Shown one piece after another: positions 40,490 through 50,717 of a stretch of DNA of 64,000 nucleotides. Origin of the DNA: Flaccisagitta enflata. Taxonomy: Eukaryota > Chaetognatha > Sagittoidea > Aphragmophora. A program made the translations under genes and the position numbers. Under the pieces are notes generated by a model that was not told the DNA's origin, searched no databases, and saw only the letters and a list, made by a program, of their open reading frames with translations. Within the stretch, counting starts at the first letter, position 1; each line of letters begins with the position of its first letter. The DNA lies in the NCBI GenBank assembly GCA_965153355.1, contig OZ231128.1:13454001-13518000 (forward strand), written 5' to 3'.

Positions 40490-41214
40490 ATTCTCGTCTT
40501 TTGGCGGCAGGATGAAGGGAAATTTAGCGCCATGTGCGATGTCACGCTTCCAATCGACTGCCGACGCGAATTGTTACCGTCGTCGCGACGAAAGGATTCA
40601 CTTTCCGCATCTCTTTATTTTTTATGATGAAGTCATGACGGCTTTTGGTTTAAAGACTTTTCCCAACTCCAATTGTTCGAAGACGTCTGAATAATGATGC
40701 CGCTGCATTGACTTGACGAGCTGTTTGCGCGCCTCCTCCAAAACGTCTTGCGTCACTTCCGGTTTAGGAAGGAGATCCCTTGCTGCTCGTGTCTTCGCCC
40801 TTGGATACGCTCTCCACCTTTTGACTGCGATAAGAACCATGCCGATGATCCGCAACTTATGCATCCATTTTCCCGAGAAGCTGCTGCAAGAAGTATCGCG
40901 TCAGCCACTTGTTTCTTTTCACTTTCAGCCACATACAATGCGGCGACTTGTGCAGAAATAGGGCACGCGCGATGTTCGTCTTTGGCCATTGATCTTCGGG
41001 AAGACGCAAAATGCAGGACCGTGATGGAATTGACGCCATTTTTCGGCTTCATGGGCCTGGATGCCTCTGCTGCAGTGGTCCGCCGGGTTGTTTGACGAAT
41101 CAACCCAGCCACTGTTGAGGATCAGACCCGCTATGGATCTTGGAGAGACGATTGGCGAAAAATACAGGCCTCGGTTTCGCCGGATTGTAAATCATCTTCA
41201 GTGCAGATTCAGAA
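40490..41214 (-). pseudogene. pol: BEL/Pao pol, RNase H to integrase linker
   Basis: Pieces in several minus frames. The piece at 40,622-40,864 (VTQDVLEEARKQLVKSMQ, then LELGKVFKP) matches the conserved segment that precedes the zinc domain of integrase in BEL/Pao elements. The part at 40,753-41,112 is coding-like but interrupted. The frame changes many times within 700 bases. Confidence 0.7.
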
Positions 41215-42224
41215 TCAGACCAAAATCTGACGACAAGATTGTCCACCCGATGGTCCTTCCGACGAAGCGTTTGAGCTGCACTGCTTTTTCTGCGGATACA
41301 CTCTCGACGCGTGGAACGCTGTTGTGATGAGAAGCACGTTTGGGATTAAGTGGAATGACGTGGGATTTGGAGGCGATGAACGAAATGTGAACATCTCCAT
41401 CTCGATTGACTTGACGTCGATATGCAACGCTCCATATCCGCCTTTTGGAGCCGCATCGCAAAAGATCTCAATTGTTATTTCCGCAATGTCACTATTGTCA
41501 CCCGCCATTCCACCAGCGTTCAATTCGGTATTGTTGTAGAAGAGGCCAAGATGAAGTGTAGCGGAAGAAGGATTCCTCGACGCTCTCTTCCAAGGGCGAA
41601 TCCCATCCCACTTCCTGTGGACGACAGAGTTGAAGATGTCGTCTGCCGATGTATGCGCTTGGGCTCCAAAATCCCAATGGATCATAAAGTTTAGCTTGCA
41701 TGGAGACCAATTGACGAGGTGTTTTGCTCTAAGAGTTTTGAATTCCTCGTCGCAGATGAAGATGAAGACGTCTTCCGCCGGAAGCCATGAGACGCCAACA
41801 CTCCGTCGGCGCCCATCATCTTGCTTATCTGAGATGGGAATTGGCACGTCCGGATCTCCATCCATCAATTGCCGCGCATTACTTTTCCACTTCACAAGAT
41901 CCATCCCGCCTTCAGCCATCGCCGCCACTGCATCCACCTTCAACTGCAGTGCTTCGTCGACCGAATCCCCACCCCCACTTCCGTCGTCGACGTAGAAGCC
42001 GAAGCGAATAAGATCGTAGACGTTGTAGGGATATTTGGGCCGGATTACTTCAGCATGCTTTCTGACGGTGAAAGACGTGACGAATGAGCTGGATTGGCTG
42101 CCGAAGACATGTGATAAGAACAGATTCAAAATGGCTTCTCGAGAGTACGGTCTTTGAACCAAAAGAATCTGAACAGATCAGCGTCGTCAGGATGGACGCG
42201 GATCTGGTGGAAGAACGCCTTATA
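41215..42224 (-). pseudogene. pol: BEL/Pao reverse transcriptase (second half) and RNase H
   Basis: A 315-codon frame from 42,162 carries the polymerase active-site motif FYVDDGSG (about 41,990), the lysine-containing DLVKWKSN motif and, near 41,418-41,478, an RNase H-like FCDAAPKGGYGAL motif. The region copies the element RNA into DNA and removes the RNA strand. The upstream part (42,163-42,224) continues the RT in the frame of the previous piece, so a frame change separates the fingers from the palm. The YVDD pair is intact. Confidence 0.88.
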
Positions 42225-42680
42225 TCACATAAAGGCGATCTTCCACTGACGAAAACGCATGAGGATGTCCATCAAGCTGTTCATTAAGTTTGGACCTCCG
42301 ACGAGCAAATCATTGAGTGAGATCCCGTCGGTCGCCGCACGCGCATCGTGACATACGCGCGTTTTTCCGCGCAATTCAACAATATGAAGCGGCAAGTACC
42401 AGCGCGGCTTCTCAATGCCGTCGTCGTCGTCGACGTTGTCAATCTCAATCGCCACTCCTGTCTCGTAAAACTTCTCGATTTCACGGAAGACTCTTTCTTT
42501 GAAGGCTGGATCACGCTTGAAGCGAAAACGTTGGTTACCGAGTCGCTTCATCGCAGTCGGTCGTGATTTCACTCTTCTCAGAATCTCCATGATTTTTTCG
42601 TGATGAAATTTCCATGTGACGGGAGCAAAGTACTTTTTCACAATTGGGCAAAATATGTCTTTTCCTCTAACGTTTTGCAC
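42225..42680 (-). pseudogene. pol: BEL/Pao reverse transcriptase (first half)
   Basis: 152-codon frame with the BEL-type RT start: PRWYLPLHIVE, TRVCHDARAATDGISLNDLL, GPNLMNSL and a final RFRQWKIAFM. It ends in an in-frame TGA at the point where the first catalytic aspartate of the palm is expected. The reading continues in register after the stop, but that aspartate codon is not readable as such. Upstream it is out of frame with the protease. Confidence 0.88.
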
Positions 42681-42817
42681 GCTCTGACATTTTCAAGGGA
42701 ATCACCCATCCTCTTGCGAGACGATTGATGATGCAAAGTCATGGTAGAAGATGCGGTCAATGTTGCTGTTGAGGACGATTGTCGAGGATGCGATCGATGT
42801 TATTTCTGAGGACGCGG

Positions 42818-43399
42818 TCATCCAGTCGCGATAGCGTTGATCGACGCAATATCTCGTCCTCTCTTGCCCGTTTTTCCACATACAGTCCAACCGAATAGAC
42901 ATCTGAAGCAAGTCAAAGATCCTGAAGGCCCTCGACGGATTTCTTGAGCGACGGCGGCATCCGCATGCGCCGCTCCGATGATCATCATCACACCGCCTTC
43001 AGCTTCTGGAAATTTTATGCCTTCGATGTGAGGTTGGTCAGATAGGTCGCGGAGAAAAGGAGGAATGTCGCGTTCACTCGTTAACAAATCACCCACCAAT
43101 GCGTCGTTGACGTCGACGACGTATTCTTCGTCGACCGATTGCATAGTGAATGATGCGATGAAACGATCCTCAACAACATGACTTCCCACAGTAATCACCG
43201 TCATTTGCACTGTTTTTGTTGGAATCAGAAGACTGCGAATGACATTAGTACTGATCACGTCACGATCAGCGCCTGAGTCGATCATAGCGTAAATCGTCCT
43301 CTGCGCACCCGAAGAATTGTTTATGATAGTCACTGGAACAATCGGACGGACAACGTCGTCGAATGAAGAGACGGACCGCGACGTTGCCGTCGCCGCCAG
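42818..43399 (-). CDS. pol: BEL/Pao aspartic protease domain
   Basis: Same reading frame as gag, separated from it only by one TGA. The retroviral-type active site is AMIDSGAD (about 43,275). The C-terminal LFGWTVCGK (about 42,898) is typical of the BEL/Pao peptidase family (DUF1758). It would cleave the polyprotein. No separate good start codon is needed if the TGA is read through; the first Met in frame is at 43,333. The frame ends at 42,818 and the RT lies in another frame, so a later frameshift is present. Confidence 0.85.
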   Translation of the reverse strand: MAATATSRSVSSFDDVVRPIVPVTIINNSSGAQRTIYAMIDSGADRDVISTNVIRSLLIPTKTVQMTVITVGSHVVEDRFIASFTMQSVDEEYVVDVNDALVGDLLTSERDIPPFLRDLSDQPHIEGIKFPEAEGGVMMIIGAAHADAAVAQEIRRGPSGSLTCFRCLFGWTVCGKTGKRGRDIASINAIATG

Positions 43400-43402
43400 T
43401 CA
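43400..43402 (-). other. In-frame TGA between gag and protease (possible readthrough site)
   Basis: Minus-strand stop TGA followed by CTG. Upstream and downstream codons are in the same frame and both sides look coding. TGA followed by C is the leakiest stop context known in eukaryotes, and stop readthrough between gag and pol is known in gammaretroviruses. A plain nonsense mutation is the alternative. Confidence 0.5.
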
Positions 43403-46400
43403 TGCCGTGACGTTAGAAGAGATCACCTCCGTGGGATTGGCTGCCTCCGCCGTCGACGGAGCTGTTGGTGCTGCTGCAGCCGCATCCTCTGACTTTTTGA
43501 AGGGAGCCAGCGGTACTTTATTTCCCTGCTTATTTTCTCCTTTCTTCTCTTCCTTTTCTTCTTTCTTGTAGGTGCGCCCGTGGAGAATCGTTGCGTGCCG
43601 CTTCTTGCAGGTTTGGCAAGTCGGTCTGTTCACGCATCCTTTGGCGTTGTGTCCTGGCGCGAGACAGTGGAAGCAAAGACGACGAGACATGATCTTTTGA
43701 ACTCTCGCGTCCACTTCCAACTCTAACAGCTGATGACATTCTTCTGTTTGATGCATTCCACTGCAGACGTTGCAGCGGTCCGTCGACTGCGTCTTTTGCT
43801 TGCCATTGGTCAAAGCATCTTCATATGATGATGGCGCTTCTTTCTCTGTAGTTGCGACTGCTGCCACTGATGCTGTTTTGCAGCTTGCGCCTTTGTTGCG
43901 CTGAATCACCGCCCATGTCTCGATCATATTGACCAAGTTGTCGAATGAAAATAATTGTCCATTTTGGGCTGCTTCATGTTGCTTTTCCCAGAATTTATCT
44001 GCAAGATGAGGGACCCTCTTGTTGAGGATCTCCTGCAGCAGCTCGTCACGATAGCATTGTTGCACTTCTCCACAGGTCCTCGCAATCTTCTTTGCCTTTT
44101 GCAACCTTGCAGACAAATTGAAATGCCTTGCATGGTCGGCCGACTGGATCTTCGCCTCCGCGACGATTTCGTTGAACAGCGCCGCAATGTTGCAGCGCCT
44201 TGCCATGAAGACGACGTCCATTTTTGCGAAGGCGTCGTCAATTTCTCCTCTTGCTGTCGCTTCAGTTGCATCAATCGTCGCAGTTTCAATGATCTCTTTT
44301 GCCGGACCAGCAAACCACTTAGGCAATTCCAATAAGATGTCCATTTGCGTCAAGCCCTCATGCTTCTCAGCATCTTTGAACTTCCTCTTCCACATCATGA
44401 AGTCGGTGGATGAAAGCTCCTGCAGAGGCTTCTCAGGTCTTGCTCTCTCCAACGCTTTGAGGCCGACCTCCCTTGCTCGCATGAGATCATTGTACGTCGC
44501 TCTTTCCAAAAACCTGTCCAGAGCCGGATTGTTGGGCATCTGAACATGGACTTCCGGTTGACGGGCTACTTGATGATGCTCCACTTGATGATACGCTGGG
44601 GGTTGTTGGATAAAGGCGTATTGACCCCCGACTTTTACCGGAGATCTCTTTTTGGTGGTTTTTACACTCCACCCAACTTCCTCTTGCTGATTCACTTGTT
44701 GTTGACGATCATCTTGATGGAATCGGGGAGCATCAAAATCTTGGCGGACGTACTGTCGCTGTTGTTGTTCCTCTTTTCGTTGTTTCTCTTCTGCTCTTGC
44801 TGCGGCAAGGTCGAAGTCTCTCTGCTGAATCTGCATCTTCAAACTATCCACTTCCTGCTGCAAACGTTGATTCTGCTGGATGACTTCCGCTTGAGGCGTT
44901 GCTAGAGGCGCTTGCGCTACTTTCGGCGCCTTTGGCTGCAATCCACTCATTGTCTTCTTGGGAGCGACTTTTCTTCTTTCTTTATCTTGCAGCTGCTGTG
45001 CCAACTTCGCGTCAGCGGCCTCTTGCTTCTGCCTCCTGCGCATCGCCTCCGTCGCATCACCTCCGCTTCCGGCTGTGTTGAAGACCTTTTCCTCTTGATG
45101 GGGAAGACCAGTCTCCCTTCTAGCAGAACCAATCTGCTTCTCGAAGATCACTTCCGGTGCGGTAGGGAGAATCGTTGCTGCTGGGGTTTGATGATGCTGA
45201 TCCTGATGCTGTTGCTGTTGTTGAAGCCGTTGCTGCTGCCACTGTTGATGTTGAAGCTGCTGTTGCTGGTCAGGACGCTGTTGCTGTTCATTCTGCTGCT
45301 GCAGTTGACGCTGACGCTGTCCTTGCTGCTGCTGCTGCTCCAACTGTTGCTGCTGCTGCATCGGCTGCTTGACGGACGTTTCCACTGACTGCACATGACG
45401 TTGCTGTATGTTCGAATTGAACAATCCCGGATTGAAATTTCTGAAGATAGATCGACGGTCTTTTGGCGGATGCTGCGGCTGCTGCTGGTCCAGCTCAGAC
45501 AGTTGTCTAAGCTTCACATCCCGCTGCTCTAAAGCTCCACCAATGCCGCCGTCGTTCAGGCTATTCCAGTGCTTTCGTTGCATTTCTGCCGCATTGTTGA
45601 ATACTCCTGCTCTTCTATCTTCATCTCGTTGCTGCTGCTGGCGAAAGTTACACATTCTGTCGTATAACTCTTTGTCTTCTTGTGATGAGCTTCGCTGTTG
45701 GAATCCCAATGGCACCGCGATCGGCGCCTTTGGAGCTGTTGCTGCACCACCACCTTCACCTTCAGCCATCATGCGCAGACGTTGATCTGCAAGGCGTTGC
45801 TGTCTCTCTTCTTCTGTCTCCTCACTGACGTTCATGCTTTCGACAGGATGGTTATTTGAAGCTGGAGGATCCACTACCACCGCTGGGATCGCGGCGGAAG
45901 GTTGCTGTTGCTGCTGCAGTTGCTGTTGCGTATTTTCTCCTGCATCGTTTTGCCGCTGTTGTTGTTGTTCATGCGGCTGCATTGCCGTTTGATGTTGTCG
46001 CAGCTCTTGTTGTTGTTGCTGTTGCTGCTGTTGCTGCTGTTGATCGTATTGTTGCTGTTGTTGAGCCACAGGTTGTGGCGCCGGCTGCAGGATCTGATGT
46101 TGTTGTTGATCTTGTTGACAAAATTGTTGGAGTTGCTGCAACTGCTGCTGCTGCAACAGCTCTTGCTGCTGCCGTTGAGCCGTCGTTTGCTGCTGCTCCT
46201 GTGGTCGGTGGAGTTGACGTTGCTGTTGGAGTTGCTGCTGCTGCATCTGCAATTGATGCTGCTGCTGTTGCTCCTGTTGCTGTCGCTGCTCCTCCTCCCG
46301 TTGTTGCTGCTGCATATCGTCAATCAGCCGACGGCCTTGTCGCATTTCCTCCTCCAACTGCCTACCCCATCTGTCTCTCTCAGCACTCCTGTTGACGAAG

Positions 46401-47083
46401 CGTCGCCTCGCCCTCTCCTGCGGCGTCAATCCGTTGATGATCCCGCGGCCTCTTGCAAGAGCGTCGGCGTCGTCGAGATCCGCAAGCATGTCGTCAGCTT
46501 GCTCCATCGGAGACGCACGCGCAGGTTCAATTTCCGAGACCAAATCTGATACCCATTGATTGACGGCATCTCCTCTTTGGATCGGCGGCAGATTTAAAAA
46601 TTGGCCGCCAGTTGGAGATTGCGCACCATGTCGCGGGACCGGAAGTGGTAGATACTCGGATCCGTCGGGGTTTGGCGAAGACGTTCGCATCCTTGGAGTC
46701 GGAGCGCCGGTAACATTGTCACGGGCGGCGTGAGTATCAGTTGGGAGACTGTTCCATGAGAATTCATTGACGGGTCTTTTGCGATTCCCAATGTCATTGT
46801 GCACTGCGTTCACGATGTCGGCGTTGGAAGGAAAACCCTCTGGATAGTTCTCACGATCAAAGAAACGCATGGAGTCCCATTCGCGCCGGATTCGACGCAG
46901 TAGACGCCGCGAATCGAAGAGGGTCGCCGGGCATCGAGTCGAGCGCCATTTGCCTTGCATACGATATGAAGTCGTAAACCATATCCCGAAGGCCGTGTCG
47001 AGCGCCATCTGATTCACAGGCGGCGTCACGAAATCATTCTGCTCTTTCGGTGCAAGTAGAACGCGTCGAAAAGGCGCCGGCAT
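43400..47083 (-). CDS. gag: BEL/Pao Gag, polyglutamine-rich, 1,227 aa
   Basis: Longest clean frame in the window. Structural protein that packages element RNA. Residues about 255-635 are extremely glutamine-rich (CAG/CAA runs); about 730-780 form a likely coiled coil (QNQRLQQEVDSLKMQIQQRD); about 880-1,060 match the BEL gag domain (DUF1759 type: FMMWKRKFKDAEK, then AFAKMDVVFMARR); about 1,105-1,165 hold three zinc knuckles, including CFHCLAPGHNAKGC. At 1,227 residues it is long for a BEL gag; the extra length is the glutamine region. The chosen start is the first Met of this frame. A likely better start at 47,219 (MAAARSSD) lies in another frame and overlaps it, suggesting an indel near 47,060. 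Confidence 0.9.
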   Translation of the reverse strand: MPAPFRRVLLAPKEQNDFVTPPVNQMALDTAFGIWFTTSYRMQGKWRSTRCPATLFDSRRLLRRIRREWDSMRFFDRENYPEGFPSNADIVNAVHNDIGNRKRPVNEFSWNSLPTDTHAARDNVTGAPTPRMRTSSPNPDGSEYLPLPVPRHGAQSPTGGQFLNLPPIQRGDAVNQWVSDLVSEIEPARASPMEQADDMLADLDDADALARGRGIINGLTPQERARRRFVNRSAERDRWGRQLEEEMRQGRRLIDDMQQQQREEEQRQQQEQQQQHQLQMQQQQLQQQRQLHRPQEQQQTTAQRQQQELLQQQQLQQLQQFCQQDQQQHQILQPAPQPVAQQQQQYDQQQQQQQQQQQQELRQHQTAMQPHEQQQQRQNDAGENTQQQLQQQQQPSAAIPAVVVDPPASNNHPVESMNVSEETEEERQQRLADQRLRMMAEGEGGGAATAPKAPIAVPLGFQQRSSSQEDKELYDRMCNFRQQQQRDEDRRAGVFNNAAEMQRKHWNSLNDGGIGGALEQRDVKLRQLSELDQQQPQHPPKDRRSIFRNFNPGLFNSNIQQRHVQSVETSVKQPMQQQQQLEQQQQQGQRQRQLQQQNEQQQRPDQQQQLQHQQWQQQRLQQQQQHQDQHHQTPAATILPTAPEVIFEKQIGSARRETGLPHQEEKVFNTAGSGGDATEAMRRRQKQEAADAKLAQQLQDKERRKVAPKKTMSGLQPKAPKVAQAPLATPQAEVIQQNQRLQQEVDSLKMQIQQRDFDLAAARAEEKQRKEEQQQRQYVRQDFDAPRFHQDDRQQQVNQQEEVGWSVKTTKKRSPVKVGGQYAFIQQPPAYHQVEHHQVARQPEVHVQMPNNPALDRFLERATYNDLMRAREVGLKALERARPEKPLQELSSTDFMMWKRKFKDAEKHEGLTQMDILLELPKWFAGPAKEIIETATIDATEATARGEIDDAFAKMDVVFMARRCNIAALFNEIVAEAKIQSADHARHFNLSARLQKAKKIARTCGEVQQCYRDELLQEILNKRVPHLADKFWEKQHEAAQNGQLFSFDNLVNMIETWAVIQRNKGASCKTASVAAVATTEKEAPSSYEDALTNGKQKTQSTDRCNVCSGMHQTEECHQLLELEVDARVQKIMSRRLCFHCLAPGHNAKGCVNRPTCQTCKKRHATILHGRTYKKEEKEEKKGENKQGNKVPLAPFKKSEDAAAAAPTAPSTAEAANPTEVISSNVTA

Positions 47084-47219
47084 CCTTCCATTTCGCAGTG
47101 ATGTCGCTCCTCATTGCGCGCAAACGATTCGACCTCGGACACTGATTCAAACCGAAGTGAGATATACGAGATGACGTTGAAGCGGTCGAGACGGTGTCGC
47201 TGCTGCGCGCGGCTGCCAT
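47034..47219 (-). pseudogene. gag: Probable gag N-terminus in a shifted frame
   Basis: Open frame of 61 codons starting with ATG in a favourable context (aatggcag), 60 bases inside the end of the 5' LTR, overlapping the beginning of the long gag frame in a different register. A competing 66-codon frame starts at 47,226. One small indel would explain why the long frame lacks a sensible N-terminus. Confidence 0.45.
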
Positions 47220-47278
47220 TGTCCACCTCGCTGGAGGTCGAAGACGAAAGAGCTCTAGCCGTTTTTTAAATTTTGAAA

Positions 47279-48181
47279 TATGATTACGCCCACGAGTTTC
47301 AATCGGTACTGTCTATGAGCGTCTATCTGACTGACGACTTGTGGTGAAAGAAAGTTGGCCGATTGGAAAATAGGAAGGCGATCGTCTCGTTTATTCCATA
47401 AAAATTTCAACAACTGAAGAGAGGGGGAAAAATGAAAGGGAAAGTGGGCGTTAATTGTGATCAGCAAACGCAAAAGATAACATGAAATCGAGATAGGACA
47501 CAATAAAGGACAGAAACAGCACATGACAACATGTTCATCTTCTTCAGAGCCCATGCCACCTGATAATACCTGCCCTGCCCCGGCCCATCCCATTAAATTC
47601 ATCCATATCATCCCTATAGCAAGCTGATCGGGCAAGCGGTAAAAACCATACTAAAATCCGGCGATAAAAATGCAAAAGGGCAAAAGACAAAAATAACAGA
47701 CCGGAAACAAGATAAAAAACAACGTTAATAAAAGCAAAGACGTTTATAAAACTTACTTTTAGGCCCACTTTCGTTGGTTTCAACCCACAGTCTGTCGAAG
47801 TCAAACTAACGTTAACTGTCCGTTCAGTTTATCTGCACAAAGATGAGATTATTGAAATTAGTGAATTCCAAGGGCGCATTCAATCGATCACGAAAAATCA
47901 ATCAATCACTTTAAGAAGCAATGCCGTAAATAAATAAAATCAATCAATCCAAAAATTGGATGATACGAAAGACGAGTTACGTATATTTGCCTACGTAGTA
48001 AAAACAAATGGCACAAAATCAAGGCGCAACCATATGGTTACCCATCTAGCGTTCAATATAAAAAATGGCAAGAAACAAAAGACGCGGGCATTGAATAGTA
48101 GAGAAAGAGAAAAAACCAAAAGCACGCAAAAGAGACAAAAGCACACATACCTAAGAAACGGACGGACATACATTTCTAACA
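47279..48181 (-). mobile_element. 5' LTR of the BEL/Pao retrotransposon
   Basis: 903 bp on the minus strand, TGTTAGAAATG...gtaatcata, inverted match of the 3' LTR at 20,781-21,679. Gag follows about 50 bases downstream. I could not find a convincing primer-binding site starting TGG right after the LTR. Both LTRs share the candidate donor AAAAGTAAGT and the acceptor ctcttcag. LTRs carry the promoter and polyadenylation signals of such elements, but no specific TATA box is claimed. Confidence 0.85.
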
Positions 48182-48227
48182 CCCCCCCCCCCGCCAGGGG
48201 AGGAATGCTCAACTTTATACACGCCTG
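48182..48227 (-). mobile_element. hAT-like MITE, left half (disrupted copy 4)
   Basis: Minus strand starts CAGGCGTGTATAAAGTTGAG and runs to a G-run abutting the 5' LTR. It is preceded by CATAGAAG (48,228-48,235 read on the minus strand), identical to the bases after the right half at 21,966-21,973. Confidence 0.85.
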
Positions 48228-48235
48228 CTTCTATG

Positions 48236-48697
48236 GTTTTGCATGTCAAATTAGGCAAGATATTCAATGTTCTGTTGTAATGAACAATTTTTGTTAACGA
48301 AGATACTAAGAATATCACTGAATGACGTATCTAAAAACTTTTACGCTTTTTCCACACGTTGAAAAAAATTAAGAGCAACTTAAGAGACATTGAGCGTCAA
48401 AACGGCAAAAAATTTAGGAGAACCCAGAGAACGACATGCTGAGTTCAAAATATAATATCTCCTAACCTCTTAATCTCTCTTAATCTCTCCCAATCTTAAA
48501 TTGTCTCTTAAATCTTAAGTCTTAACTCTCAAATCTTAAATCTTGTCTCTTAAAACTTGTCTCTTAAACAGGGTTTTTTTTTTAAAAGAGGTTTTTATCA
48601 CATTAGAGAAGCCTGAGTAAATTCGGAACCTGACTATATTGTCTCCTAAATGCGGATATCCCCTACACAGAGGTGCCACGAAGGTGGGATTCCATTG
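48236..48697. other. Non-coding stretch
   Basis: No gene. A taatctctcttaatctc-type short repeat at 48,465-48,560. Confidence 0.5.
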
Positions 48698-48797
48698 TAT
48701 AAGCGTTAAGAGTGATTGGATATCACTGGCCATCGTCGGGAGTGAACATAGACATTAATCTAGTAAGTTGATATAAGTGTAGTTTAAGCGTTGAAAG

Positions 48798-49547
48798 TAC
48801 AGTATGATTTTTCTGAACTGTAACATAAGATGAGAACATAGCAAAAAAAGTAGAAGAGCTAGCTACAATCTGAAAAAAACACTTGGAAGATATGAGTTTG
48901 CAGATTTTTGATGGAAAATCCCAAGGACTTTTTCTTTTCTTTTGATCTGATTACCGCATACGAATCAAAGGGCAGATTCTGTCAAAAAAGGCTGATTTGT
49001 TGTCACTGTCTTTTTTGTAAATTGCTCTCATTTCTGAACGGTTAGAGCTACGGATCCCAGATTGGTCTCAGATGAAAGATATTTTGATGTAGTTTTAGGA
49101 GAAAAACAACGACAGCGATATTTTCAAAGAGTTTTCCCGCCAAACATGAACGATTTTGTTGTTTCAGTATAAATTGTTTGCAGAATTGACTTTCAGTTAA
49201 CTTAATGCATTCAAAACTCCAAAAAAGTCTGTCTATTGAGTTTTTCCCAAAAAGTACTTCAAAAAAGGCATCTGTAGCTCAAACCGTTTGAAAATGAGAG
49301 CGATTTAAAGAGAAATAGTTCAGCCGATATCTCTGCCATTTTTTCCATTTTTCCACTTTTCAAAATTTCAATCCCAATTGAAAAAGTAAGATGGATATCA
49401 ATTTTCTTTCTAGAAAACCCTTGGAATCTCTTAGCAAATAACTGCAAACTCTCATCTTCTAGGAGCTTCTTTCAAATTTTGGCTAGCTCTTCTAGTTTTT
49501 GCGTAATGTTCTCATTTTATGTTACAGTTTAAAAAAATCATACTGTA
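48798..49547. mobile_element. Long-inverted-arm element with TA target, 750 bp
   Basis: Ends TACAGTATGATTTTT and AAAAAAATCATACTGTA; the inverted arms extend about 300 bases (for example agaagagctagct against ggctagctcttct). CAGT ends next to TA are typical of Tc1/mariner-type non-autonomous elements. It sits inside a two-copy repeat of about 95 bp (48,700-48,797 and 49,548-49,650), which shows what the target looked like before insertion. It contains inverted copies of the dispersed GAACGGTT..GAGCTAC module. Confidence 0.72.
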
Positions 49548-49748
49548 ATTGAATATCATGGCCATTCATGGGCCACCGTTGGGAGTGAAAATTGACATTA
49601 ATGTAGTACGTTGATATAAATGTAGTATAAGCGTTGGGAGTGGTTGAATATCATGGGCCAGTGAGCGGAAACAAAAGCGATTACAAGTGAGTGAATTATT
49701 GGCCAGATGTAATCAGCGACTGAGTCTCGACCAAGCTCTTACTCCAAT

Positions 49749-50539
49749 GGGCGTGTTTCCAGTGACAACAAGAAACGCGATTACTTATGTTAATCAAACT
49801 GGTCCATATGTCATAATTTTTTGGATTGTATTGTTTAATATCTGTATACCTGTCTTTCTTTGTCATTTTAGTCTTATCTACCTGTACTTTTTTGAATGTT
49901 GAATGTATTCGTACATTTGTTTATTGCCTTGTTTTCTGTTTGATGTATCCGTACATCTTGTTGTGTATTTATGTATTTATTTTAGTTAGAAAACTGCATC
50001 CTCTATCCCAACTATTAGCCTTTTTTTTCCTTCTCTCCAACCTATACAAAAAATAAAGCCTTAAAAACTGAGGTCTACTCAGAAAAAGCTACCCCTTTTA
50101 ATTGTTACCCTCCCATTGCTACGTCTAATGTGTCGGGGCCTAGTGGCTTACTGTTGTCCTCCCTCTTGACTTGATTGATACTCGCCATACTTTATTGTAA
50201 TCGTCTCAGACTTAGAGTTAAGAGGAAAATAAATTGAAATTGAATTGAATTGAATTAATTGCTTTTACAGCGTGAACACATGGATTATAATGGTTCTGTA
50301 AGGGAGTGCGTACAATGAGTAAGTAAGCCCACAAACAGAGTGATCAAGCGAAGCGAAGCAAGCGTAGCAAAGCGCAGTGCTGCGGAGTGAAGCAAAGCAC
50401 TGCAGATTGAAGCGAAACCTTGAAGAGTGAGTGGAGTGAGTGGAGTGAGCGGTGCAAGCAAACAAATATAGCGAGCGACCAGGTGGCCCGTTAAAGACGT
50501 GATTATCTGTGACTAAAATCTGTGAGTAAAAACACACCC
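49749..50539. mobile_element. Second copy of the GGGCGTGTTTC element, interrupted
   Basis: Left end GGGCGTGTTTCCAGTGAC, right end gtaaaaacacaccc. Sequence matching 26,461-26,710 stops near 49,790 and resumes at about 50,266 (cagcgtgaacac against cagcgagaacac). The intervening piece is a separate insertion. Confidence 0.6.
49790..50265 (+). mobile_element. Possible 3' tail of a non-LTR retrotransposon
   Basis: Inserted within the element above. Ends ...agaggaaaataaattgaaa followed by (ATTGA)n, i.e. a short tandem repeat at the 3' end as in L2/CR1-type LINEs. No reverse transcriptase is present, so it would be a 5'-truncated copy; a SINE or other retro-copy is also possible. Confidence 0.4.
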
Positions 50540-50717
50540 AATGTCTGTGAACCCGGCTTTAGTTCTCATTCCAACGTTCATAGAAGAGTAACAAAGCGTT
50601 GGGAGGGCGGGGGGGGGGGGGGGGCAGGAGGGAGGGATTTGACTCTACTGTTTAATCCCATATCATCCCTTTGGGCTTGTTTCCACTTGTACAATTGGTG
50701 TCCATCGAATAAAAAGT
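50540..50717. other. Spacer sequence next to the IR-B arm
   Basis: Contains a G-run at 50,608-50,624. Shares nothing with the sequence that follows the left arm at 17,961. Confidence 0.6.
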
